Shown here: positions 1 to 5,598 of the stretch, one piece after another
Position numbering within the stretch: the first letter of the stretch is position 1
How the letters are laid out: each line of letters opens with the position of its first letter
From: an uncultured Candidatus Saccharibacteria bacterium
Lineage (GTDB): Bacteria > Patescibacteria > Saccharimonadia > Saccharimonadales > UBA4665
Reading direction: 5' to 3'
Assembly: GCA_903925195.1 (NCBI GenBank)
Contig: CAIYEO010000019.1
Location: forward strand, 1 to 7,238
DNA length: 7,238 bases
The notes under the pieces: model-generated
The model's input: the letters and a program-made list of their open reading frames with translations, nothing else
Databases searched by the model: none
What the model was told of the DNA's origin: nothing
Program-made: the position numbers and the translations under genes

Positions 1-13
1 AAGTGGCTTCACA

Positions 14-173
14 CGGCTTTCATGGTGTTTGATTGATAATGGTGACAAAAGCCGAAAATGTACCTGACTGAAATGCTCAGTCGGAAAGTAATTAACAAAC
101 GCAAAAGCTCAAAATAAGCACATGGGTCTGATTTTGAGCTGTCGCATCTGGCTGAGAATGCCGGTCAGGAACA
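14..173. other. Unassigned region rich in inverted repeats (possible structured RNA)
   Basis: No gene is recognised in the first 200 bases, but several exact inverted repeats are visible. CGGCTTT at 14-20 pairs with AAAGCCG at 48-54. GACTGA at 66-71 pairs with TCAGTC at 77-82 around a 5-nt loop. AGCTCAAAAT at 106-115 pairs with ATTTTGAGCT at 131-140 around a 15-nt loop. As an alternative to the second hairpin, TGTACCTGAC at 59-68 pairs with GTCAGGAACA at 164-173 (9 of 10 pairs). That stem would enclose the 10-bp hairpin and is followed by TTTT at 174-177. This could be the 3' part of a small RNA or a leader, but I recognise no tmRNA, SRP, RNase P or 6S hallmark. Chance pairing or DNA-level repeats remain possible. 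Confidence 0.3.
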
Positions 174-202
174 TTTTCATATTTATTCATACTTTATTGG
201 CA

Positions 203-208
203 TATAAT
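203..208 (+). promoter_or_regulatory. -10 box of a probable leaderless promoter
   Basis: A perfect TATAAT ends 6 nt before the ATG at 215, so the predicted transcription start falls on or next to the start codon. No Shine-Dalgarno sequence fits in between. No good -35 box is seen around 180-187. The geometry implies a leaderless mRNA for the small membrane-protein gene downstream. Confidence 0.45.
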
Positions 209-214
209 GAAATC

Positions 215-394
215 ATGATCAAAAAATACCCATACTGGAATTATGTTGTAGGCGTATTTGTAGTTTGGGCAGTAGTACTACTAATAGCTTGGCAGTTTAT
301 TAGTACTAGCCGGTTCCACAAAGTACTTATTTTCAGCTGTGGTTGGCTGGTCGGACTCTTATTTGCTAGTCTAGCGCGCAAGTTTTTTAAATAG
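215..394 (+). CDS. Small two-helix membrane protein, function unknown
   Basis: I do not recognise this 59-residue protein. It begins MIKKYPYW, then has a hydrophobic helix at about residues 10-30 and a second at about 36-53, and ends ARKFFK. The basic residues at both ends suggest that both termini face the cytoplasm. The frame stays open upstream to an ATG at 122. I chose the ATG at 215 because a perfect TATAAT lies 6 nt before it and the upstream codons run through an inverted repeat. The stop is 8 bp from the next small membrane-protein gene (403-570), so the two are probably co-transcribed. It could be a membrane accessory protein, but nothing visible assigns a role. Confidence 0.6.
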   Translation: MIKKYPYWNYVVGVFVVWAVVLLIAWQFISTSRFHKVLIFSCGWLVGLLFASLARKFFK

Positions 395-402
395 TAACCA
401 AA

Positions 403-570
403 ATGAGTAAAAGCTCAATGATTGTAATTTATATCCTGGCTATGACATCTACCGTAGTGATTGTTGATGTACTTTTCTTTAGACAACTATTTTGGGAACG
501 TCTGGCAGCAAACGTTGGTATAGTTTTGGTCTACGTTGCCTTTTATTTCGCATTCATAAAGAATCGATAA
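403..570 (+). CDS. Small two-helix membrane protein, function unknown
   Basis: This is a 55-residue ORF starting MSKSSMIVIYIL and ending FAFIKNR, TAA. The first hydrophobic helix is at about residues 6-26. A short polar stretch with FRQLFWERLAANVG follows, then a second helix at about 38-52. The pattern, with a charged hinge between two helices and a basic tail, is what one expects of a genuine small membrane protein. It starts 8 bp after the stop of the upstream small membrane-protein gene and has no clear Shine-Dalgarno sequence, so translation probably depends on coupling to that gene. Conserved two-helix proteins of this size are common in CPR genomes, from memory. No function can be given. 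Confidence 0.6.
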   Translation: MSKSSMIVIYILAMTSTVVIVDVLFFRQLFWERLAANVGIVLVYVAFYFAFIKNR

Positions 571-588
571 ATTAGCCCTGTATTACCT

Positions 589-625
589 AAAAATATGTAA
601 CCGAAACCCTTAGTGGCTCAGGTTA
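589..625 (-). terminator. Weak candidate terminator for the 644-937 gene
   Basis: Read on the - strand, TAACC (621-625) pairs with GGTTA (598-602) over an 18-nt loop, and a run of five T lies shortly after at 589-593. The stem is short and the loop long, so this is a weak call. It sits just past the stop of the - strand membrane-protein gene, in the spacer between convergent genes. Confidence 0.22.
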
Positions 626-643
626 GAACTTTGATTGTCGAGT

Positions 644-937
644 CTATCTGTGACGTCTAGACACCTTAAGCCCAGTCCATACTAGGATTGATCCAACAAG
701 AAGACCAATGGACAGAGTGAGTAATATAATCTTGATCACCGGAGAGATAAGAGTTATAGACCCTGCAGGGCAGTTGTAAACGGCTCCGGGAATAACATGG
801 TATGGGTGAAAAATACTTTCATAATTCCAACCACTCCCGCATGGCGTGTTGGCATCTGATGAATAGCTTGAGACCGCTAGAATGATCAGTAATATGATCT
901 CGCCAGAAAATATGTAACGCCATAGATGCTTTTTCAT
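644..937 (-). CDS. Two-helix membrane protein with a cysteine-paired outer loop, function unknown
   Basis: I do not recognise this 97-residue protein. A basic N-terminus (MKKHLWR) precedes a first helix at about residues 12-25. A 40-residue polar loop follows, and a second helix at about 66-89 ends in the basic tail KVSRRHR. The positive-inside rule puts both termini in the cytoplasm and the loop outside. The loop holds the only two cysteines, C33 and C56, in TPCGSGWNYE and VYNCPAGS, so a disulfide is plausible. The first helix could also act as a signal anchor. The start codon lies 24 nt after the tRNA-Gln 3' end. A -10-like TAAGAT with an upstream TG lies 6 nt before the ATG, so the gene may be leaderless or may be read through from the tRNA. 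Confidence 0.6.
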   Translation of the reverse strand: MKKHLWRYIFSGEIILLIILAVSSYSSDANTPCGSGWNYESIFHPYHVIPGAVYNCPAGSITLISPVIKIILLTLSIGLLVGSILVWTGLKVSRRHR

Positions 938-943
938 GAACTA

Positions 944-949
944 ATCTTA
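944..949 (-). promoter_or_regulatory. Extended -10 box of a probable leaderless promoter
   Basis: On the - strand TGC-TAAGAT matches an extended -10 (TGn plus a TATAAT-like hexamer). It ends 6 nt before the ATG at 937. No -35 is apparent where it would overlap the tRNA end, but extended -10 promoters often lack one. No Shine-Dalgarno sequence precedes the gene. Confidence 0.35.
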
Positions 950-961
950 GCATAAGTGCTT

Positions 962-1036
962 TGGCTGGGGCGGAGGGATTCGAACCCCCGAATGCCAGTA
1001 CCAAAAACTGGTGCCTTACCACTTGGCCACGCCCCA
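962..1036 (-). tRNA. tRNA-Gln (anticodon UUG), CCA encoded
   Basis: A full cloverleaf can be drawn on the - strand. The acceptor stem TGGGGCG pairs with CGCCCCA, followed by discriminator G and a genomically encoded CCA at 962-964. The D arm contains GCCAAGTGGTAAGGC. The anticodon stem CCAGT/ACTGG encloses the 7-nt loop TTTTGGT, giving anticodon TTG. The T arm is GGGGG-TTCGAAT-CCCTC, with one G-U pair. UUG reads CAA and, by wobble, CAG, both glutamine. The U1-A72 first pair also fits bacterial tRNA-Gln. The acceptor boundaries were set by requiring seven base pairs before the discriminator. Confidence 0.96.
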
Positions 1037-1047
1037 CTAACAGATTA

Positions 1048-1076
1048 ATTTTAACTTAATTATTTACTATAAACAA
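1048..1076 (-). promoter_or_regulatory. Candidate promoter of tRNA-Gln
   Basis: Read on the - strand, TTGTTT at 1071-1076 and TAAAAT at 1048-1053 are separated by 17 bp. The predicted start, around position 1041, lies a few bases before the mature 5' end at 1036. The -10 is good, the -35 weak, and the region is very AT-rich, so chance matches are likely. Confidence 0.35.
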
Positions 1077-1120
1077 ATATAACTATCATAAATTTGTATT
1101 TTGTGATGATTATGTTGTTA

Positions 1121-1137
1121 TATAGTTCAAGTTAAGG
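1121..1137 (+). promoter_or_regulatory. Tentative -10 box and distant SD-like AAGG for the hydrolase-fold gene
   Basis: TATAGT at 1121-1126 matches the -10 consensus at five of six bases, but no convincing -35 lies upstream. AAGG at 1134-1137 is the only Shine-Dalgarno-like sequence before the ATG at 1151, and its 13-nt spacing is longer than usual. The spacer between the tRNA and this gene must hold divergent promoters, and this is the best + strand candidate. Confidence 0.22.
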
Positions 1138-1150
1138 TAAAGTTTTATAG

Positions 1151-2053
1151 ATGAAATACAGAATTATTAAAGTACCCTCTAAGTACATTAGCCCAATAAA
1201 CATGAATGGTTTGAGGGGTAAAATGGTTTTTTTCCCTAACAGACTATCTAAAAATAATATACTGTATATTCCCGATATCTTATCAAGTTTAGATCTTTCT
1301 TGGAACATAATAAATCTTTTTCATGACTATGGAAATATAACTGCAATTGATTTACCTGGTATTGGTGGAATGGAAGCATTCCACCTTATCAAACAAAAAA
1401 ATAGAATAGATAACTTCGCCGACTATTTAGCTTCATTTATTAAATTAAGATATAAAAATAAAAAGTTAATAGTTGTTGCTAATGGCTTTGGATTTATCGC
1501 AATAACCAGGACATTACAGAAATATCCCATACTAACTAAGAATATAAAGATTGTAGTATCGATTAATGGAATATCAAGATATGATGCTTTAAAATTAAGC
1601 TATCGTAAGAGAGCTATAATTAAGCTACTAGCCTTTACAGGAGACTTATCTAAATTAATATTCCTTTCATTATTTAAAAATCAATTAATGGATATGAATG
1701 TATATTCCAATAATAAACACAGAATATATCTCGAGAACCTTACAAAAACAGACAATAAATATATGCATAAGAAATTAATAGAGAATGACTACCGGACTAA
1801 TGTGTCGATGTTAAATGAGATAATTAAAGTAGATAATTGCAATAAGAGGTTAGATCTTCATCTGTGGAATCTCGTATTAAATGATAATTGTATCGATCAA
1901 AAAATTAACGAGCAGCATCTTAGAATTACATATAAAAAGTACAATCACTCTCTGTCTCAAATTAATTATTATGATCTCATATCTAATAGAACTAACAGTT
2001 TGAATCAACTAATACCCACCAAATTAAAGAAGCATCTAATTAGTAAGCACTAA
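1151..2053 (+). CDS. Alpha/beta-hydrolase-fold protein, probably catalytically inactive
   Basis: This 300-residue protein looks like a CPR alpha/beta-hydrolase from its N-terminal MNGLRGKMVFFP (18-29), the strand-turn AIDLPGIGGMEAF (65-77) and KKLIVVANGFGFIAITRTL (104-122), where the nucleophile elbow should be. In active members that elbow is GxSxG. Here it is A110-N-G112-F-G114, so glycine replaces serine. The acidic-loop region survives as NDNCIDQKINEQHLR (244-258), with D245 or D249 as candidate acid. The region that should carry the catalytic histidine reads NYYDLISN (272-279) without one. There is no signal peptide or clear membrane helix. The gene is very AT-rich: two 60-base lines inside it count 23-27% GC. 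It ends 33 bp before the transporter and may be co-transcribed with it. Substrate and partner are unknown. A binding, regulatory or decaying paralogue is my inference. Confidence 0.65.
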   Translation: MKYRIIKVPSKYISPINMNGLRGKMVFFPNRLSKNNILYIPDILSSLDLSWNIINLFHDYGNITAIDLPGIGGMEAFHLIKQKNRIDNFADYLASFIKLRYKNKKLIVVANGFGFIAITRTLQKYPILTKNIKIVVSINGISRYDALKLSYRKRAIIKLLAFTGDLSKLIFLSLFKNQLMDMNVYSNNKHRIYLENLTKTDNKYMHKKLIENDYRTNVSMLNEIIKVDNCNKRLDLHLWNLVLNDNCIDQKINEQHLRITYKKYNHSLSQINYYDLISNRTNSLNQLIPTKLKKHLISKH

Positions 2054-2058
2054 ATAAC

Positions 2059-2086
2059 TTGCTGAATGTAATTAATCTGAGATAAT
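2059..2086 (+). promoter_or_regulatory. Promoter candidate with extended -10 immediately before the transporter
   Basis: TTGCTG at 2059-2064 is 16 bp from GATAAT at 2081-2086, which is preceded by TGA, an extended -10 arrangement. GATAAT abuts the first ATG (2087) and lies exactly 6 nt before the second ATG (2093). Transcription would then begin at or near the second ATG, favouring leaderless translation from 2093. Confidence 0.4.
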
Positions 2087-3193
2087 ATGAGTATGTTAAA
2101 TTTTTTGAAGAACAAGAAAAATGAAGACAACTATATAAATATATCCAATAAGAATGTATTTAGATTAATTTTAATAATTGCATTAACTTATCTATCGTTC
2201 TTGTTTGTAATAAAAGTTTCTTATGCTATAGAGCTAATTGTTATTGCGATATTCCTTAGCTTAACGATCAATGCACCTGTGCATAGGTTGTCACACCTCA
2301 TGCCTGGACGATTAAAAGGTAACAGAACCCTAGGGACTACAGTTTCTCTAGTCATAGTGTTGCTTGCTTTATCTATCCTCATTATTAGTATTGCCCCTCC
2401 TCTCATCAATCAGACGAGTGGTTTTATTAAGAATTCACCGAACCTAGTTCAAGACTTGCATAATCAAGACAGCCAATTGGGTGGGTTTATTCATAAGTAC
2501 CATTTAGATAACCAAATCAATACTGTATCTGATCAATTATCTTCAAGATTAAAAAGTGTAGGAAGTAGTACTTTTTCAACAATAACGGACGTTACTTCAA
2601 GTATAATTGCAATCCTTACAGTATTCGTTCTAACCTTCATGATGCTTATTGAGGGGCCAAAATGGCTTAAGTTTGGCTATGACCTTTTTGAGCCAGCCAA
2701 ATCGGTCAGGTTAAAAGAAGTATCAGCAAAAATGTATGATGTTATAAAAGGTTACGTCAACGGACAAGTGCTAATGGCAGCAGTTGCAGCAGTAATAATA
2801 GTTATCCCGTTATTCATATTAAATGTTAGCTACCCAATAGCCTTAATGGTTATTGTGTTTATTTGTGCACTAATACCAATGGTTGGTCATACAATTGGAT
2901 TGGTGATAATTACTAGCGTTTCATTATTTCACTCTTTTATAGCTGCGCTTATAGTAGTTGCTTATTATATTCTATATATGCAGATCGAAGCATATGTCAT
3001 ACAGCCAAGAATACAGTCCAGTAAGACTAACTTATCGCCTCTAATGGTATTTGCTGCTTTGCTTATTGGCCTTAGTTTCGATGGGCTAATCGGAGGCCTA
3101 ATGGCTATTCCAGTCGCTGGATGCCTAAAAGTACTTGCAGAAGAGTATCTAAAGAACCATAAAACAATTAAACTATCGGATACCAAATACTAG
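2087..3193 (+). CDS. AI-2E/PerM-family membrane transporter
   Basis: This is a 368-residue polytopic membrane protein of the AI-2E transporter (PerM/TqsA/YtvI) family. Hydrophobic helices lie near residues 26-42, 44-62, 85-107, 171-189 and 228-247, with a cluster from 249 to 300 and a final one at 316-346. A long soluble segment at about 108-165 follows the third helix, as in the family. Family signatures are visible: MMLIEGPKWL (185-194), GYVNGQ (222-227), QIEAYVIQPRIQSS (299-312), LSPLMVFAALLIG (316-328) and IGGLMAIPVAG (335-345). Members export small molecules or ions; substrates vary and cannot be read here. The frame opens at 2087, but a -10 box abuts that ATG and an in-frame ATG at 2093 may be the true leaderless start (366 residues). 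The 3' end overlaps the convergent cysS by 26 bp. Confidence 0.9.
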   Translation: MSMLNFLKNKKNEDNYINISNKNVFRLILIIALTYLSFLFVIKVSYAIELIVIAIFLSLTINAPVHRLSHLMPGRLKGNRTLGTTVSLVIVLLALSILIISIAPPLINQTSGFIKNSPNLVQDLHNQDSQLGGFIHKYHLDNQINTVSDQLSSRLKSVGSSTFSTITDVTSSIIAILTVFVLTFMMLIEGPKWLKFGYDLFEPAKSVRLKEVSAKMYDVIKGYVNGQVLMAAVAAVIIVIPLFILNVSYPIALMVIVFICALIPMVGHTIGLVIITSVSLFHSFIAALIVVAYYILYMQIEAYVIQPRIQSSKTNLSPLMVFAALLIGLSFDGLIGGLMAIPVAGCLKVLAEEYLKNHKTIKLSDTKY

Positions 3194-4592
3194 TATCATT
3201 AACGTCTTTTATACCAATTTTCTGTAGTTCCAAATCTTGCCTAAGTTTATCTGCAATATCCCATTCCATATTTTTTCTAGCCAAAGTTCTTCTCACGATC
3301 ATATTAGCTTGATCATCAGTCAATTCAAGTTTTATTAATATATTTATGCCTAATAATTCTTTAATAAAAATAGCAAATAATTCAATTTTCTTTATGTTAT
3401 CCGAGCTAATATGGGTAGATAAGGATACCTTAGTAGATAATTCATGTAGCAATGCGATAGTCATTGGAGTATTTAAATTTTCTGAGACAGTATTCTTTAT
3501 TTTAATTTTATATTCAGACAGGGCTAAATTTAATTCATTATTTGTTTCTTCTAGTTTATCAATTGAATATATCCATGAAAAATCTCTGACTATGTTTGAT
3601 AAAGAGTTATGTGACTTATCTAATAAATCATACGTAAAACTTGATTGGTTTTGATATAAAGATTGCAGAATAAAAAGTCTAAATGTTTCAGGGGAATAAC
3701 CTTTATTAATTATATCTGTCAGAGTTATGCCGTTGCCTAGGCTTTTAGATATTTTGTCTCCATCGATTGAGATATGATCTGAATGGATCCAATATTTAGC
3801 AAGAGGTTCATTATTAGTAGCTTCACTTTGAGCAATTTCATTCTCATGATGCGGGAATATCAAATCGATGCCTCCAGTATGTATATCGAAAGGTTGACCT
3901 AAACTGCTCGAACTCATTGCCGAACATTCGATATGCCATCCGGGGCGACCGTTCATTGAAATATCTCCTATGCTAAAATCCCATGATGGCTCATTATCTT
4001 TTTGTTTTTTCCATAGAGCGAAATCTTGGATAGTATTCTTGTCGTATTCATCATTATCGATTCTATGTAGACTGTTAGATGATTCTTCATCGATAGAAAG
4101 TAATTGTCCATATTTGTGACCTTGTTTTTTATATTCTTGAATTGAAAAATATATACCATCATTGGCAATATAAGCGATTTTTTTATTAAATAAATCAATA
4201 ATAATTTTCTGTATATCATCAATTGATTCGGTAGCTCTTATGAATTTAAAGTTATCTTTCTCTATATTCAAGAGCTCAAGATCTTTCAGGAAGATAGATT
4301 CATATTTATGAGTTAATTCATGAAGAGCAACCATCGGTTCTAAATCTGGATAATCTTTTAAGCTTCTGGAAATAGTTTTATCATCAACATCGGTTATATT
4401 CATGACGTGCTTAACAGTGTTACCTTCTGCTCTCAGTACTCTAGATATTAGATCGGCATAAATGAAAGCTCTTAGGTTGCCTATGTGCGCTTCATCGTAA
4501 ACAGTTGGGCCACAACTGTAGACTCGGAATGACTGAGGATTAATAGGGATTAATTCTTCAATTTTACGATTTAATGTATTATAGATTTTCAT
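3168..4592 (-). CDS. cysS: Cysteinyl-tRNA synthetase
   Basis: A full-length, 474-residue class I aminoacyl-tRNA synthetase that charges tRNA-Cys with cysteine in the cytoplasm. The N-terminus has YSCGPTVYDEAHIGNLR, with zinc ligand C27 and the HIGH-type signature HIGN at 36-39. MNITDVDDKTI (64-74) is typical of CysRS. Further zinc ligands are C223 in HIECSAMS and H248 and E252 in FPHHENEIAQSEA. The KMSKS loop is DKISKSLGN, with KISKS at 280-284. The C-terminal DALR and anticodon-binding part ends in the expected RRTLARKNMEWDIADKLR (434-451) and SIWYPIV. All catalytic motifs are present. The start lies inside the preceding DHH gene (14-bp overlap). AGGAG at 4602-4606, 9 nt before the ATG, gives it its own ribosome binding site. 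The stop lies inside the convergent transporter gene. Confidence 0.97.
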   Translation of the reverse strand: MKIYNTLNRKIEELIPINPQSFRVYSCGPTVYDEAHIGNLRAFIYADLISRVLRAEGNTVKHVMNITDVDDKTISRSLKDYPDLEPMVALHELTHKYESIFLKDLELLNIEKDNFKFIRATESIDDIQKIIIDLFNKKIAYIANDGIYFSIQEYKKQGHKYGQLLSIDEESSNSLHRIDNDEYDKNTIQDFALWKKQKDNEPSWDFSIGDISMNGRPGWHIECSAMSSSSLGQPFDIHTGGIDLIFPHHENEIAQSEATNNEPLAKYWIHSDHISIDGDKISKSLGNGITLTDIINKGYSPETFRLFILQSLYQNQSSFTYDLLDKSHNSLSNIVRDFSWIYSIDKLEETNNELNLALSEYKIKIKNTVSENLNTPMTIALLHELSTKVSLSTHISSDNIKKIELFAIFIKELLGINILIKLELTDDQANMIVRRTLARKNMEWDIADKLRQDLELQKIGIKDVNDTSIWYPIV

Positions 4593-5598
4593 TCTTCATG
4601 TCTCCTGCAAGTAATGCTATCGCTGAATCAATGACTTGTTTTTTGACTTCATTAAAGTCACTACTTTTATTAATTTTGAATCCGCTAGCATATTTGTGTC
4701 CGCCACCATTAAATTGTTCAGCTAATCTATTCGCAATTGAATAACCATAATTACATCTTATTTTACCTGTTATTCGACCATCATTATATGTTTTGAAAGC
4801 AATGACTACCTGTACACCTTCAACAAGACGCATTTCATCCAAAACTAGCATTGATGGATTATATTCATTAGAGTATCGCTCGATCTCAGACCAAGGAATG
4901 GTAATTGTTGCAATCCTACCTTCATCATGATATTCGATTCTTTTGATTAAATCAGCCTTATAACTCAGCATGTCTGCAGATTTCTTCATAAATTCTCTTC
5001 TTCTAGCATCTAGTTTTGCCATACTAACACCCTCACCTACTAGTTTAGATACTATTTCTATGCTTCTAGCAGACGTAGCCTCACTATTAAGCCCCATTGA
5101 GTCGGACATGATAGAACTAACTAGGTTTTCTCTAGCATCGTCGTTGAGAGTCCAATTTAGCATTAGAGAGAGTTCATATATTAGCTCGCCAGTCGATACG
5201 ACTTCTTTGTTGCAAATGACATCTGCATTCTGAATAGTGCTCTTGGTTACGTGATGATCAAGAACTATTAATGGTTTTTTTTGAAAGATATTCTTCTGCG
5301 AGTTCCTAGCTAGAGTTTCCATTAGACTTTCTGAACTAGCATCTACTAGTATCGATAGGTCAATGTCAGAAGGTATATTATTAGACACTCTGTCCCATCC
5401 TTGGAAGTAATGTAGATATGACGGCATATTTACTCCACAGTATAGAGTCGTATCTTTACCCATTTTGAATAATATTTGCTCTAATGCTAAAGCGCTACCT
5501 AGACTATCGGCATCGGGATTATCGGCCTGTACAATTAGGATCTTATTCGATTCATTAATTATTTTATCAATCTGATCTGCTTCTTCGTATCTTTTCAT
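4579..5598 (-). CDS. DHH/DHHA1 phosphoesterase, NrnA-like
   Basis: A 339-residue DHH-superfamily protein, probably a manganese-dependent nanoRNase and/or pAp phosphatase like NrnA. Motif I is NPDADSLGS (27-35), with D29 and D31. Motif II has D86 in ILVDASS. The name-giving DHH is D114-H115-H116 in IVLDHHVTKS. Motif IV has D166 in IMSDSMGLN. The C-terminal DHHA1 substrate-binding domain carries GGGHKYASGF (298-307). Relative to type II pyrophosphatase and NrnA, the histidine four residues before the first motif I aspartate is alanine (A25), which could change metal binding; RecJ also lacks that ligand. The ATG overlaps the recR stop as ATGA, implying translational coupling, and only a distant AAGG lies upstream. 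GdpP-like cyclic-dinucleotide activity is less likely because no PAS, GGDEF or membrane region is attached. Confidence 0.9.
   Translation of the reverse strand: MKRYEEADQIDKIINESNKILIVQADNPDADSLGSALALEQILFKMGKDTTLYCGVNMPSYLHYFQGWDRVSNNIPSDIDLSILVDASSESLMETLARNSQKNIFQKKPLIVLDHHVTKSTIQNADVICNKEVVSTGELIYELSLMLNWTLNDDARENLVSSIMSDSMGLNSEATSARSIEIVSKLVGEGVSMAKLDARRREFMKKSADMLSYKADLIKRIEYHDEGRIATITIPWSEIERYSNEYNPSMLVLDEMRLVEGVQVVIAFKTYNDGRITGKIRCNYGYSIANRLAEQFNGGGHKYASGFKINKSSDFNEVKKQVIDSAIALLAGDMKNENL

Noticed and set aside
1..36. Possible last 11 codons of an upstream protein (KWLHTAFMVFD, TGA)
   Set aside because: Too short to judge. All three forward frames close within about 70 bases, so one short open tail is expected by chance.
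92..190. 32-codon - strand ORF starting MNKYENVPDRH
   Set aside because: It looks protein-like at first but is very short, ends in a few hydrophobic residues, lacks a ribosome site or -10 at the right distance, and lies over the inverted repeats. Conservation in relatives would be needed.
122..214. Upstream extension of the 59-residue membrane protein to the ATG at 122
   Set aside because: It runs through one arm of a perfect inverted repeat, and a TATAAT box sits between it and the ATG at 215.
819..1037. Open frame on the - strand covering the tRNA
   Set aside because: Its N-terminal part is the tRNA-Gln read as protein (GGSNPSAP is the usual T-arm artefact) and the rest overlaps the better-supported membrane-protein gene.
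3179..3197. Palindrome ATACTAGTAT and GATAC/GTATC stem at the transporter stop as a terminator
   Set aside because: The stem is only 5 bp, AT-rich and followed by no direct T-run, and it lies within cysS coding sequence.
3346..3654. 102-codon open frame on the + strand inside cysS
   Set aside because: It is the antisense shadow of a well-supported cysS region and resembles no protein.
4970..5233. 87-codon open frame on the + strand inside the DHH gene
   Set aside because: It lies opposite conserved DHH coding sequence and has low-complexity Ser/Leu content typical of antisense frames.
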